This document shows positions 42,632 through 51,502 of a DNA stretch of 64,000 nt, in pieces. The stretch comes from Methanoculleus methanifontis (lineage in GTDB: Archaea > Halobacteriota > Methanomicrobia > Methanomicrobiales > Methanoculleaceae): positions 1-64,000 of the forward strand of contig NZ_VCYI01000005.1 of the NCBI RefSeq assembly GCF_030464365.1. Reading direction: 5' to 3'. A program made the translations under genes and the position numbers. Under the pieces are notes generated by a model. The model did no database searches and had not been told where the DNA came from. It was given only the letters and a program-made list of their open reading frames with translations. Numbering within the stretch: the first letter of the stretch is position 1; each line of letters starts with the position of its first letter.

Positions 42632-43488
42632 GCCTCAACCCCCGCCTCGTCGATCCGCGCCTGGGCGTCTTTGAGGAACTCCGGCACCGCCTCGCCCCGG
42701 TAGTAGTCGAGCCGGGCGGCGATGGCGAGTTTCGCCGCGAGCACCCGGGCCACCCGTCCCCGCACCGGTCTCGGCGCGTTGTGGACCCGCCGGTGCTGGA
42801 AGATGATCCCGTGCTTGGGCGGCGGCGTCCCGCCCCGGAGGTGGGAGAAGAGGGCCCGCTCCGAGCCGATAACCTGGATGGTGCTCCCCGGCATCTTCGC
42901 GAGCGTGGGAAGCCCCCCCGCACGAGAGAGGAGCCGGGCCGCGACCAGCCCGCCGATAAGGGCGCTCGTATTCGGCATCACCTCATCAGCCCGGGCCGAG
43001 ACCGCCCGCATCAGGCGGCTCCTCGTCCCGGCGAGCCGGTCGATCTCGTCGGCGACGTCCGAGAGACCCCCTCTCGCTCCCTTCCGGATGATCCCGAGCA
43101 TCTTCTTCGCCGGGAGGGAGCGATACTTCCGGGAGAACGACGGGTTCGTGACCTGGTACCACTCCGCGGCACGCTCCTGAAGAAGGTTGATGACGTTGTC
43201 GAGCTCGTCGAGCATCCTGACCATCTGGAGGAGTTCGACATCCCGGCCCTGGTAAGATTGGGCGATCTTCTTCCGGGCAAGGGCGGTGCAGACGGAGCGG
43301 AGCAGGCCGACATACTCCTCACGTGTCCGGACGGCCCCGCAGTCCCGGGCGGTCTCCCAGTCGATAGGAACAAAGGAATCCATACCGGTGCGGAGCGTGG
43401 TCGCCCGCTCCGCGAGCGCGGCCGGATCGGTGCCGGCCGGCCGGCACCCCTCCTCGTCGACGTCCCCGAACCAGTAGCGCTGTAGCAT
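42628..43488 (-). CDS. nop5: box C/D RNP protein Nop5 (Nop56/58 family)
   Basis: The 286-aa scaffold joins fibrillarin, L7Ae and guide RNA. The coiled-coil middle and the Nop domain signature are clear: MPNTSALIGGLVAARLLSRA (about 198-217) and KMPGSTIQVIGSERALF. The frame is open to a TTG at 43530, but a TATA box 26 nt before the ATG at 43488 shows that the transcript starts at that ATG (leaderless). The charged tail of eukaryotic Nop58 is absent, as in other archaea. Confidence 0.94.
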   Translation of the reverse strand: MLQRYWFGDVDEEGCRPAGTDPAALAERATTLRTGMDSFVPIDWETARDCGAVRTREEYVGLLRSVCTALARKKIAQSYQGRDVELLQMVRMLDELDNVINLLQERAAEWYQVTNPSFSRKYRSLPAKKMLGIIRKGARGGLSDVADEIDRLAGTRSRLMRAVSARADEVMPNTSALIGGLVAARLLSRAGGLPTLAKMPGSTIQVIGSERALFSHLRGGTPPPKHGIIFQHRRVHNAPRPVRGRVARVLAAKLAIAARLDYYRGEAVPEFLKDAQARIDEAGVEA

Positions 43489-43510
43489 GGTACGGTATTG
43501 GGAGGCAGTC

Positions 43511-43518
43511 GATATAAG
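43511..43518 (-). promoter_or_regulatory. TATA box of nop5-flpA
   Basis: CTTATATC on the minus strand is centred 26 nt before the nop5 ATG at 43488. It lies in the 34-nt gap between the nop5 start and the end of the TctA-like gene. Confidence 0.6.
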
Positions 43519-43522
43519 AGCG

Positions 43523-44797
43523 TCAGGCAAGACCGAAGGAGTAGACCATCACCGGGACCATGATCGCACCCATGCAGTAGACCCGGCGGACGTTGACGAG
43601 GGACGGAACGCAGCCGACCGCCGTTGCGAGGAGAAGGACGAGACCCCCGAACGGGCCGCAGAGAAAGAGGGAGAGGAGAACAACAAACGCGATGACGCCG
43701 TAGTTGAGGTTCGTGGTGTTCAGGCCGGAGAACCGACCGGCAGTGCGCGAGAAGAGAAGGGTCAGGAGGTAGGCACCGACCGCGGCTATCGCACCCGCGA
43801 GGAGGATGGCGGTTGCCGGCGGCATCTCCTCGAGCGCCGATATCGCCGCCATCACCCCGTTTCGCGTCCGGGATACGGCGTAGAAAGCCGCAAGCCCGAG
43901 GAAGGCGTTCACGGTGTTCGCGGCGCTGGTCGCGAGGATGTACTCCCGGGGGTTGGAGTCGTAGCCGACGACCGAGGTGAGGAGGGCGTTCGCTGTCGCG
44001 CTCGAGAGGCCCGGGAGCCAGCCGACGAGAGCGCCGGCAGCCGAACCGAGGAGGGAACCCCGACGGACGGCGCTCCGGGAGAGGTCGAATCCCCGGAACT
44101 GCTGCTCCGGCATCGCCCCGTGCGACGCCTTGAGGAGAACCGCGATCCCGAAGAGCCCGGAGAGGAGAGGCATCAGCACCCCGGACTCCCCGCCCGCCGG
44201 CCAGGCGAGGAACGCGTAGCCGAGAGCGAAGAGCCCGAGGATACCCGAGACCGCGAAGACCGCAAGCGCCCACCCGGGGGATTCCGAGACGACGATGAGG
44301 TAGCCGGCGACGGCGAGAATGACAAGGCCGATGCCCCAGTCGATCGCCGGCTGGAGGGCGGGGAGCACCAGGACAAAGGCAAGCGCGAGTGGGAGCGAGA
44401 GGGCGACACCGGTGGCGCTCCCGAGGGCGGATATTCGGACAGCCTCCTCGCCCCGGCCTTCGAGGCAGAGGGCGTGGGCGGGGAGAACCGCAAGCGAGGT
44501 GTCGGCGTCGGGGATACCGAGGAACGTGCTCGGGACGCAGTCGAGAAACGTGTGCGTAACGAGGGTGGCAAACATCGCAGAAGCGACGACCACCGGGTCG
44601 AACCAGGCGAGCAGGAACGCCTGGAGCGAGAGGAGGACGCCTGCCATGGTGTTTGCATGGATGCCGGGAACAAGGCCGCTTACGGCGCCGCAGCCGATAC
44701 CGACGGCGGCCCCGAGCACGATACCGAAGAGCACGCTAATTAACGGTCGGGGCGGACGGGGATAAACCAACCGGATTGCGTCCCCCGATACAGTCAT
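43523..44797 (-). CDS. TctA-like (DUF112) membrane transporter
   Basis: The 424-aa protein has about eleven membrane segments. It resembles the large membrane subunit of tripartite tricarboxylate transporters in its archaeal single-protein form, with the diagnostic GLVPGIHANT (about 42-51) and a second related half with GWLPGLSSATANALLTSVVG. No TctB or TctC gene is nearby, so the substrate and mechanism are unknown. The start is uncertain: ATG 44797 has GGTGG close by, whereas a GTG at 44734 sits about 26 nt after a TATA-like TTTATCCC. Confidence 0.75.
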   Translation of the reverse strand: MTVSGDAIRLVYPRPPRPLISVLFGIVLGAAVGIGCGAVSGLVPGIHANTMAGVLLSLQAFLLAWFDPVVVASAMFATLVTHTFLDCVPSTFLGIPDADTSLAVLPAHALCLEGRGEEAVRISALGSATGVALSLPLALAFVLVLPALQPAIDWGIGLVILAVAGYLIVVSESPGWALAVFAVSGILGLFALGYAFLAWPAGGESGVLMPLLSGLFGIAVLLKASHGAMPEQQFRGFDLSRSAVRRGSLLGSAAGALVGWLPGLSSATANALLTSVVGYDSNPREYILATSAANTVNAFLGLAAFYAVSRTRNGVMAAISALEEMPPATAILLAGAIAAVGAYLLTLLFSRTAGRFSGLNTTNLNYGVIAFVVLLSLFLCGPFGGLVLLLATAVGCVPSLVNVRRVYCMGAIMVPVMVYSFGLA

Positions 44798-44823
44798 ATT
44801 CCACCGGGACGAAGGTTGTAGCG

Positions 44824-45504
44824 ATGAAGATCGCCATCACCCGGCTCGAGAACAAGGCGGCGGGAGACCGCGCCCTCTGCGCGACGTATGGTCACGACTG
44901 CTACACGGTCTCGCCGCTCCGGGCGGATATGCGGCCCGACCGGATCGATACGTTCGTCGAGGCCGTCCACCGCGGCGAGTTCGACTGCCTCTTCTTCTCA
45001 AGCGCCCTCCCCGCCGCGGTCGTCGGGCCGAAACTCGAACGGTGGCCCCGGGTGATCGCGATCGGGCCCAAGACCGCCGAAGTCCTCCGGGGGTTCGGGA
45101 TCGAGGCGGAAGTCCTCCCCTCGTTCTACTCCCGCGACTTCGTCCCCTACCTCGGCGACTGGCTCCGGGGCCGGACGGTCGGGATCCCGCGGGCCGACGT
45201 CCCGAACCCGGGTCTCCTCGATGCAATCGCCGCGGCCGGGGGAACCGTCCGGGAGGAGCGGGTTTACGCCCTCGTCCCAACAGGTGCCGAACTTGCGCTT
45301 GACGGCGCCGACGCCGCCATATTCACGAGCGCCATGTCCTACCGGGAAGCCCGCTGGCGGCCCCGGGACGACCTGCTCCTCGTCGCCATCGGCGATATCA
45401 CCGCGGATGCCATGCGGGCCGGGGGGCATCCTCCGACGGTCGTCGGGGACGGGTCACTCGCAGGAACTCTTGAAGCGTTGAACCGCTACGCGGAAGGCAG
45501 GTGA
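44824..45504 (+). CDS. hemD: uroporphyrinogen-III synthase
   Basis: The 226-aa protein has the two-domain HemD pattern, with MKIAITRLENKA at the start, LFFSSALPAA, VIAIGPKTAEVLRGFGIEA (about 75-93) and, in the second half, AAIFTSAMSYREA and LVAIGDITADAMRAGGHPP. It cyclises hydroxymethylbilane for sirohaem, cobamide and F430 synthesis. The family is poorly conserved, but these motifs fit well. It ends 5 nt before cbf5, with which it is probably co-transcribed. Confidence 0.85.
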   Translation: MKIAITRLENKAAGDRALCATYGHDCYTVSPLRADMRPDRIDTFVEAVHRGEFDCLFFSSALPAAVVGPKLERWPRVIAIGPKTAEVLRGFGIEAEVLPSFYSRDFVPYLGDWLRGRTVGIPRADVPNPGLLDAIAAAGGTVREERVYALVPTGAELALDGADAAIFTSAMSYREARWRPRDDLLLVAIGDITADAMRAGGHPPTVVGDGSLAGTLEALNRYAEGR

Positions 45505-45509
45505 GACGG

Positions 45510-46418
45510 TTGACCGGTCAGGACTATTCCGTCCCGGAATCCGGGATCGTCGTCATCGACAAACCGCGCGGGCCGAGCAGCCACCAGGTGACTGCCTGGG
45601 TCGGGGATATCCTCGGGCGCCGGGTGGGCCACGCCGGAACGCTCGACCCGCAGGTATCCGGGGTGCTCATCGTCATGTTCGGCGGCGCCGTCCGGCTCGC
45701 CCCGGTCCTCCTCTCACACAACAAGGAGTACGTCTGCCTGATGCGCCTCCACGGCGACGCCTCCCGGGAGGCCGTTGAGCAGGCGGCAGAGGAGTTCACC
45801 GGCCGGACCTACCAGCGGCCGCCGAGAAAGAGCGCGGTGAAGAGGAACCTCCGGATCAGGAAGATCCAGGAGATCGAGATCCTGGACATGGACGGCCGAC
45901 TCGTCCTCTTCCGGGTCAGGTGCGATGCCGGAACCTACATCCGGACGCTCTGCGTTCACCTGGGCTACGCTATCGGGACCTGCGCCCACATGGAGGAACT
46001 CCGGAGGATACGCTCGGGATCCTTCGACGAGACCGTGGCCGTCACGCTCCATGAACTCGCGGATGCTGCTGGAGCCGCCCGGGAGGGCAACCCTGAACCC
46101 CTGCAGGGGATGATCCTCCCCCCAGCGACCGCCGTCGCCGATCTCGCGAAGGTCGTCGTCCGCGACACCGCCGTCGACGCCGTCTGCCACGGTGCGGTGC
46201 TTGCCGGGGTGGGGATCGTCGGGAAGGAGGGCGGGTTTGCAAAAGGCGAGACGGTCGCGATCGTGACGGAGCGCGGCGAACTCGTGGGGCTCGGGAAGGC
46301 CCTCGTCGCTTCGTCGGCGCTGAAGCCCGGGGAGCCGGGGTTCGTCGTCGCCCCCACCACCGTCCTGATGCGGCCCGGCACCTATCCCCGCGGCTGGAAG
46401 GCGCACGCCGGGGCGTAA
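45510..46418 (+). CDS. cbf5: tRNA/rRNA pseudouridine synthase Cbf5 (TruB/dyskerin family)
   Basis: The 302-aa enzyme is the catalytic part of the archaeal H/ACA RNP and can also modify tRNA U55. The motif GHAGTLDPQVSGVL (about 40-53) holds the catalytic Asp, and RCDAGTYIRTLCVHLG is the second conserved block. A PUA domain forms the last 80 residues. A TTG at 45510 has AGGTGA 5 nt upstream and is the likely start; the GTG at 45501 lies within that ribosome site. Confidence 0.95.
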   Translation: MTGQDYSVPESGIVVIDKPRGPSSHQVTAWVGDILGRRVGHAGTLDPQVSGVLIVMFGGAVRLAPVLLSHNKEYVCLMRLHGDASREAVEQAAEEFTGRTYQRPPRKSAVKRNLRIRKIQEIEILDMDGRLVLFRVRCDAGTYIRTLCVHLGYAIGTCAHMEELRRIRSGSFDETVAVTLHELADAAGAAREGNPEPLQGMILPPATAVADLAKVVVRDTAVDAVCHGAVLAGVGIVGKEGGFAKGETVAIVTERGELVGLGKALVASSALKPGEPGFVVAPTTVLMRPGTYPRGWKAHAGA

Positions 46419-46485
46419 ACGGAGGTTGGCGGCCCACGCGGGAGCTACTATTAATAGAGTATCCCGCCAACTAATGATGCACATT

Positions 46486-46572
46486 GCTGAGGTAGTCTAG
46501 ACCGGTAGGGCGCGGGCCTGGAAAGCCCGTGGGGCGTTGAGCCCCTCGGGAGTTCAAATCTCCCCCTCAGCG
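46486..46572 (+). tRNA. tRNA-Ser (GGA)
   Basis: The class II tRNA has acceptor GCTGAGG/CCTCAGC and anticodon stem CGGGC/GCCCG with loop CTGGAAA (anticodon GGA). It also has a long variable arm (GGGGC-GTTGA-GCCCC) and T arm GGGAG/CTCCC. The discriminator is G; a TTTT run follows. A TATA-like TTAATAG lies about 35 nt upstream. Confidence 0.95.
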
Positions 46573-46738
46573 TTTTGAACACAAACTCGATTCTTCCATC
46601 ACACCTTTCACGAAGGGCATTCTGCAGCTTCCTGTCGCAACCCCCGGGGATTTACCCTTTAGCGTGAGGATTGCCCGGTCCGCCCCCCCTTCACCCACAG
46701 GTTAACATGCAGAAAAGCTACCCGTGGAGGATGATACC

Positions 46739-47395
46739 ATGAAGATCCGGGTGAGCAGGAATGGTCCATACATCGTGACCGGGAGTGTCCCGCTCATGGT
46801 GATGGAGATCTCCCACGATGATGAAGGCGACTGCCGTTCATGGCAAAAGGTACGGGAGTATCCTCTGCAGGAGCAGTATACCTTATGCCGCTGCGGGCAT
46901 TCGAAGAACAAACCCTTCTGCGACGGGACGCACGCGAAGGTTCACTTTGACGGTACCGAGACTGCCGGAGACGAACCGTATCTTGAGAACCCCACCGTAA
47001 TCAGAGGGCCGGAACTGGAGCTGGCCGATTATAAAGGGCTCTGTGCGCACGCACGGTTCTGCCTGCGTGCCGGGGGGATCTGGAGCCTCACGGGGCGATC
47101 CGATATCCCGGACGCCCGGGACACGGCGATAGACGAAGCGTGCAACTGCCCCTCCGGCCGGCTCGTTCTCCGTGACCGAAAGACCGGTGAGACGCTCGAG
47201 CCTGTTCTTGAACGATCCATTGCCGTGATCGAGGATCCCGCCAGGGGTGAACATGGGCCGCTCTGGGTCCGCGGCGGGATCCCTGTCGAGTCCGCTGACA
47301 AAAGACCCTACACGGTCAGGAACCGGGTTACCCTCTGCGGGTGCGGAAGATCCCGGAACAAACCGTTCTGCGCCGGGGACCATATCGGGCATTGA
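46739..47395 (+). CDS. CDGSH iron-sulfur domain protein with two CDGSH motifs
   Basis: The 218-aa protein has a full CDGSH site, CRCGHSKNKPFCDGTH (about 48-63), and a second variant site near the C-terminus, CGCGRSRNKPFCAGDH. The second keeps the three Cys and the His that bind a 2Fe-2S cluster. The middle part, with CAHARFC and DEACNCPSGRLVL, looks like the ferredoxin-like DUF1271 (Fer4_19) region. An electron-transfer or redox-sensing role is likely. GGAGG lies 8 nt before the ATG at 46739. Confidence 0.85.
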   Translation: MKIRVSRNGPYIVTGSVPLMVMEISHDDEGDCRSWQKVREYPLQEQYTLCRCGHSKNKPFCDGTHAKVHFDGTETAGDEPYLENPTVIRGPELELADYKGLCAHARFCLRAGGIWSLTGRSDIPDARDTAIDEACNCPSGRLVLRDRKTGETLEPVLERSIAVIEDPARGEHGPLWVRGGIPVESADKRPYTVRNRVTLCGCGRSRNKPFCAGDHIGH

Positions 47396-47473
47396 GAGGA
47401 GGGAGTCCTCCTCCCGGCAGAGACATTTCGGGGAGAGTTCATTCTGAAAAAGGTATCCCGCGAATCCCCTGTG

Positions 47474-48622
47474 TCAGATCGATATCCCGACCAGCATCAT
47501 CGAGAACAGCACCAGGTCATAGACGGTGTGCGTGATCGCCGACGTCGTTGTGTTCGTATACCGCCGGATATAGGCGAACAGAATCCCCGCAAAGAAGACC
47601 GAGACGAGGCCGTCCCAGCTGTACTGGAATGCGTGGAGCGACGCAAAGAGGAGCGCCGGCAGGAGGATGCCGAACCGGGGCTGGAGCAGGCCGCGGATGC
47701 TCACCTCCTCGCCGAACCCTGCCGCAACGGACGCCACAATGATCCCGGGGACCGTGAGCGTCCCGGCAAAGAGCAGGTTGACGGCCTCCATATCGGTGAC
47801 CGGGAGACCGAGCCAGCCCACCAGCATCGCGAGCGCCAGGTCAATGAAATGGAAGGCGGCAACGAGCACGAGACCCGCACCGACGGCGAAAACGACCTCT
47901 TTCCCCGTCGGGCGGACAAGTCCGAGCCGCTCCAGGGTCTCGCGCCCTGTCCGCCGGACAAACGCCCCGGCGATGAAGAACGAGCCGAGGAGCGTCCAGA
48001 AGAGGGTATAGGCGTTCAGCGTGACCGTCTCCGCGAGGAGGTCCCCGGACTCGAGCAAGAGGTCGAGGAACGTCTCCGAGAGGAAGGGCGGCACCCCCGT
48101 CACCAGGAGCGGTATGGGAGGGATGAGGATCATGGCGAGGATGACCACGAGCGCGACCGTATGGAGGAGCGAGTCCGGGTCGAACGGGAGATACCCCGCG
48201 AGCCATCCCCTGAACCGGCGTGAAAGCCCGACGAGGCTTGCAAATCCCGCGACGAGGGCGCCGAGGAGGAGAAGCGCAATTTCCACGGCCATAGCAAGGT
48301 CGACCGTCTCCGGATCGACCTCCTCGGCCTCGAGCACCTCCCCCGGCAGGATCGCTATCGCCCCGATCCCTGCCGCAACGGCCGCAAGCCCGGCCACCAG
48401 GACGAGCAGCCAGAGGACGGCAACCCACCAGAACGCAGGGTGCCGGGTCCCGGCGAGATAGACAAGCATCGCAAGGATGACAAAGAGCGCCACGTCGAGC
48501 GCCGAGGTGAGGAACGCTCCCGCTTCCCCGCCGACCTCTCCAAAGGCCGCAACCAGGAAGATGAGACCAAAGAAAGCGATCAGCAGTTCGGGAGTGTGAC
48601 GACGGAAGAATTCCGGCAACAT
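47474..48622 (-). CDS. CPBP family intramembrane metalloprotease
   Basis: The 382-aa membrane protein has about ten hydrophobic segments. The CPBP (CAAX protease / bacteriocin-processing) motifs are AGFGEEVSIRGLLQPRFG with the EExxxR pattern (about 302-319), then SLHAFQYSWDG with the second His, and a third-motif region near THTVYDL. The substrate is unknown. The ATG at 48622 is 26 nt after a TATA box (leaderless); the upstream open frame is not transcribed from that promoter. Confidence 0.82.
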   Translation of the reverse strand: MLPEFFRRHTPELLIAFFGLIFLVAAFGEVGGEAGAFLTSALDVALFVILAMLVYLAGTRHPAFWWVAVLWLLVLVAGLAAVAAGIGAIAILPGEVLEAEEVDPETVDLAMAVEIALLLLGALVAGFASLVGLSRRFRGWLAGYLPFDPDSLLHTVALVVILAMILIPPIPLLVTGVPPFLSETFLDLLLESGDLLAETVTLNAYTLFWTLLGSFFIAGAFVRRTGRETLERLGLVRPTGKEVVFAVGAGLVLVAAFHFIDLALAMLVGWLGLPVTDMEAVNLLFAGTLTVPGIIVASVAAGFGEEVSIRGLLQPRFGILLPALLFASLHAFQYSWDGLVSVFFAGILFAYIRRYTNTTTSAITHTVYDLVLFSMMLVGISI

Positions 48623-48642
48623 CGCAACATCTGTCGACCGGC

Positions 48643-48650
48643 GGCATAAA
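48643..48650 (-). promoter_or_regulatory. TATA box of the CPBP protease gene
   Basis: TTTATGCC on the minus strand is centred about 26 nt upstream of the ATG at 48622. Confidence 0.5.
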
Positions 48651-48659
48651 GAACGTAAC

Positions 48660-49871
48660 TCACCGCCACGCGAGTCTCCCGAAGGCAAGCCAGCTCAGGA
48701 TCCCCGTAACCCCGAGGAACGCCGCCAGCAGAAGGAAGATCGCCGCCAACGGCCACCGGTCGGCGAGGACGGCTCCCGTAAACGGCCCTGCCGAGAGCCC
48801 TATGGCGAAGAAGGTGTTGTACATACCGTATGCGGCGCCCTGTGAACCGTGGTCGCGGTAGATATCGGCGAGGAGCGGCATCGTCGGCACCACGGCGCAG
48901 CTCAGCGCGATCCCCAGCACGAAGACGGCGGCAGCGGTGAGCGGGATGACACCCGCCTGCATGGCGGCGACAGTCGCACCCCCCGCGAGGAGAAGGCCGC
49001 CGCCGATGAGGTAACGGCTGCCGCCGTACCGGTCGAAGATCCTTCCTGCAACCGGCTGGGCGAGGATGGCCGCAACCGCCAGCACCGCAAAGACAGCCCC
49101 GATCGTCGCCGGGGACGCGGAAAAGGCTGCATGCAGGTAGACAGGGAGGTAGGGGTCGAAGACACCATATGTCCCGGAGACCGCGACGATCACGACCGCA
49201 CAGGCGGCGAGCGGGAGGAGTGAACCCCGGGGCAGCATCGGAGAGCGGCCCATGCTGCCCTCCTGCCTGCAGGTGCGCACCGGTATGGCGAGAACCACGA
49301 GGCCTACGGATGCCGCCAGCACCGCCGGGACGAGGAAGGTGGCGGTGTAGCCTGCATACTCAAAGAGCAGCCCCCCGGCCACCGGCCCGAGGATCGTCCC
49401 GACCCCGACCGCCGAGAGCGCGATGCCCATCTTCTCCCCGAGCCGGGCAGGGTCGCAGGTATCGGCGAGGAGCGCAAGCCCCGCCGACCAGGTGGCCGCG
49501 GCCGAGACTCCCTGAACCGTCCTGGCGGCGATCAGGTGGGTGATCGTGGTCGAGAAGCCGAAGAGCGCCGTCGCGAGAGCCAGGAGGAGCATCCCGCCGA
49601 CGATGAGGGGGCGGCGGCCCACCCGGTCGGAGAGGAGGCCCATCGGGATGGAGAACAAGAGGAGCATGGCGGCGTAGATTCCGAAGATGACCCCGATGAC
49701 CGATTCGCCCACACCGAACCGGGGAGCGTACTCGGGAAAGACCGGGATGAGGAGACCGTAGATCATCATGTCCATGAAGATGACGAGCACGACCAGTACG
49801 AGGATTGCGTCCGGCGACGCGGCGATACGGTTCCTGAGTGCGCGAAGCCGGTGCGGCTCCCTGGTTGTCAT
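48660..49871 (-). CDS. MFS transporter, drug-exporter-like
   Basis: The 403-aa protein has twelve hydrophobic segments. The major facilitator motif A, GLLSDRVGRRPLIVGG (about 78-93), falls between helices 2 and 3, and the antiporter-type motif C region is GVGTILGPVAGGLLFEYAG (about 155-173). This suits a proton-coupled drug/H+ antiporter, but the substrate is not predictable. The order aldo/keto reductase, MFS, CPBP on the same strand has gaps of about 93 nt and 37 nt. Confidence 0.88.
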   Translation of the reverse strand: MTTREPHRLRALRNRIAASPDAILVLVVLVIFMDMMIYGLLIPVFPEYAPRFGVGESVIGVIFGIYAAMLLLFSIPMGLLSDRVGRRPLIVGGMLLLALATALFGFSTTITHLIAARTVQGVSAAATWSAGLALLADTCDPARLGEKMGIALSAVGVGTILGPVAGGLLFEYAGYTATFLVPAVLAASVGLVVLAIPVRTCRQEGSMGRSPMLPRGSLLPLAACAVVIVAVSGTYGVFDPYLPVYLHAAFSASPATIGAVFAVLAVAAILAQPVAGRIFDRYGGSRYLIGGGLLLAGGATVAAMQAGVIPLTAAAVFVLGIALSCAVVPTMPLLADIYRDHGSQGAAYGMYNTFFAIGLSAGPFTGAVLADRWPLAAIFLLLAAFLGVTGILSWLAFGRLAWR

Positions 49872-49964
49872 GCTGATTCATCTCCACGCGGCGAACTGCT
49901 CTCCCCCGTAGGTTGGCGCCGCCGGGTTATATCGGTTGCAGAAGAAGATTTTGCCGGGACCGCC

Positions 49965-50813
49965 TCACCGGATTCCACGGTAGTAGGCGAGCTCGCGGGC
50001 ATAGGGGCGGAACGCTTCAACGAGCGCCGCCGCTTCGTCGTCGGGCAAAGGACCGCTCCGGCCGGCGGCGGCAAGCGCCTGCACCTCCGCGGGCGTCGAG
50101 CAGCCGACGATCGCGACGGAGATCTCCTGGGCGAGGGCATAGCGGATGAGGACTTCAGGCGTCACCCCGGCATCGGGGACGAGGTAGTTCGACCCGCCGA
50201 GCACCTTCATCCCGATGACCGCGACCCCCTGTTCCCGCGCGGCAGGCAGCGTCGAGGAGAGGAACCCCCCGAGCGCCCCCTCAACCGGGTTTATGGGCAT
50301 CATCACGGCGTCGACCGGCCAGCTCTCCACCGCGTGCGCGAGGACATCCGGGTCATGGTGCCCCGTCACCCCGATATGCCGGACGATGCCCCTCTCCTTA
50401 GCCTCGACAAACGCCTCAAGGGCACCGCCCGCCCCCTCGATCTCCCGGATCTCGGAGAAGGTCCGGACGTCGTGGATCTGCCAGAGATCGAGGGTCTCGA
50501 TGCCTATCCTCTGGAGGGTCTCCAGGAGATCCATCTCGGCGCCCGCGTGTCCCCGACTCGCCGACTTGCTCGCCTGGAAGACCGGTGCCCGGAGGTCGGG
50601 GCGACGCACCCAGACCTCGCCGTAGTAATCCTCGCTCCCCGCGTAAACCTTCGCCGAGTCGAAGTAAGTGATCCCCTGATTGATGGCCTCCATGATGACG
50701 GCGTTTGCCTCCGCATGCCGCCCGTATGTCCTGAGGATGCCCTCTCCCCCGAGGCCCACCTGGGTAACCTCGCGCCCCGTCTTCCCGAACCTGCGTTTCG
50801 TGAGCCCCGCCAT
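49965..50813 (-). CDS. aldo/keto reductase
   Basis: The 282-aa TIM-barrel oxidoreductase has the N-terminal GKTGREVTQVGLGGEGI and the catalytic-tetrad Asp and Tyr in YFDSAKVYAGSEDYYGE (about 50-66). The expected Lys lies in FQASKSASR, and the His in LWQIHDV. A C-terminal cofactor-binding segment reads VAIVGCSTPAEVQ. The physiological substrate is unknown. The ATG at 50813 lies 26 nt from a TATA box; a GTG at 50822 would precede the transcript start. Confidence 0.87.
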   Translation of the reverse strand: MAGLTKRRFGKTGREVTQVGLGGEGILRTYGRHAEANAVIMEAINQGITYFDSAKVYAGSEDYYGEVWVRRPDLRAPVFQASKSASRGHAGAEMDLLETLQRIGIETLDLWQIHDVRTFSEIREIEGAGGALEAFVEAKERGIVRHIGVTGHHDPDVLAHAVESWPVDAVMMPINPVEGALGGFLSSTLPAAREQGVAVIGMKVLGGSNYLVPDAGVTPEVLIRYALAQEISVAIVGCSTPAEVQALAAAGRSGPLPDDEAAALVEAFRPYARELAYYRGIR

Positions 50814-50836
50814 GGGCCACACTATCCCCGCTCGCG

Positions 50837-50844
50837 TATAAAAA
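50837..50844 (-). promoter_or_regulatory. TATA box of the aldo/keto reductase gene
   Basis: TTTTTATA on the minus strand is centred about 26 nt upstream of the ATG at 50813, predicting a leader of at most a few bases. Confidence 0.5.
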
Positions 50845-50909
50845 ATTTGAGCACGGAACCGGGGAAAAGGTTATGCAACCGGTCGCCCTCGGGAACCCGA
50901 GGGAGGCAT

Positions 50910-51263
50910 GTGCCGACGATCACCTGGTTTAACATACCGGCCGCCGAGACCGAACGAGCGCGGGCCTTCTACGAGGCGGCCTTTGCCTGGGAGATAGAAC
51001 CGTTCCCGGGGATGGAGAGCGCCTTTCTGGTGACGACCGGAGGAGTAGACGGCGAGATCTTCCCGCGGGCCCGCCCCGACGAGACGGTGACAGTCTTCAT
51101 CGGTGTCCCTTCCATCGATGAGTACGTGGCCCGGATCAAGAGGGCCGGTGGAGAGGTTGTTGTCTCAAAGACACCGGTACCGGGCCGGGGTTACTTCGCC
51201 ATCTTCCGGGATACCGAGCGAAACCAGCTTGGCCTATGGGAGGACGACAGCGGCGTGGGTTGA
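50910..51263 (+). CDS. VOC superfamily (glyoxalase-like) protein
   Basis: The 117-aa protein shows the two beta-alpha-beta-beta-beta modules of the vicinal-oxygen-chelate fold. It begins TITWFNIPAAETERARAFYE and the second module runs from TVFIGVPSIDEYVARIKRAG to GYFAIFRDTERNQLGLWED, with the usual terminal Glu. The expected His of the first module is not obvious, so enzymatic activity is uncertain. The GTG start follows GGAGG closely. It begins about 97 nt from the divergent aldo/keto reductase. Confidence 0.78.
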   Translation: MPTITWFNIPAAETERARAFYEAAFAWEIEPFPGMESAFLVTTGGVDGEIFPRARPDETVTVFIGVPSIDEYVARIKRAGGEVVVSKTPVPGRGYFAIFRDTERNQLGLWEDDSGVG

Positions 51264-51502
51264 CCGGACGGCCGCCGCCCCCGGCACGATCCGGTTGATG
51301 CGCTGCGACCCTCAATACGTTCCGAAAAATCTCTTTTCGATTGCGAAAGACATCCCATGGGCTCATTTGCCTGGAGGGTTTTTGGGAAAACTCTGATGCC
51401 GGTACCACCGGGTGTAACGCTGCTGCGAACGTTTCCCGCCTTGCATTCCGGTTTTTTGGCCAGGGATAAAGTTTATTTACCCCAAGAAGCATCGTCCACC
51501 GC

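Noticed and set aside
43487-44743. Plus-strand frame opposite the TctA-like gene
   Set aside because: It is extremely rich in Glu, Arg and Gly, the usual shadow of a hydrophobic GC-rich gene on the other strand.
49536-50909. Open plus-strand frame running into the VOC gene
   Set aside because: It lies opposite the MFS and aldo/keto reductase genes and has low-complexity charged sequence; only the last 117 codons (from 50910) are a real protein.
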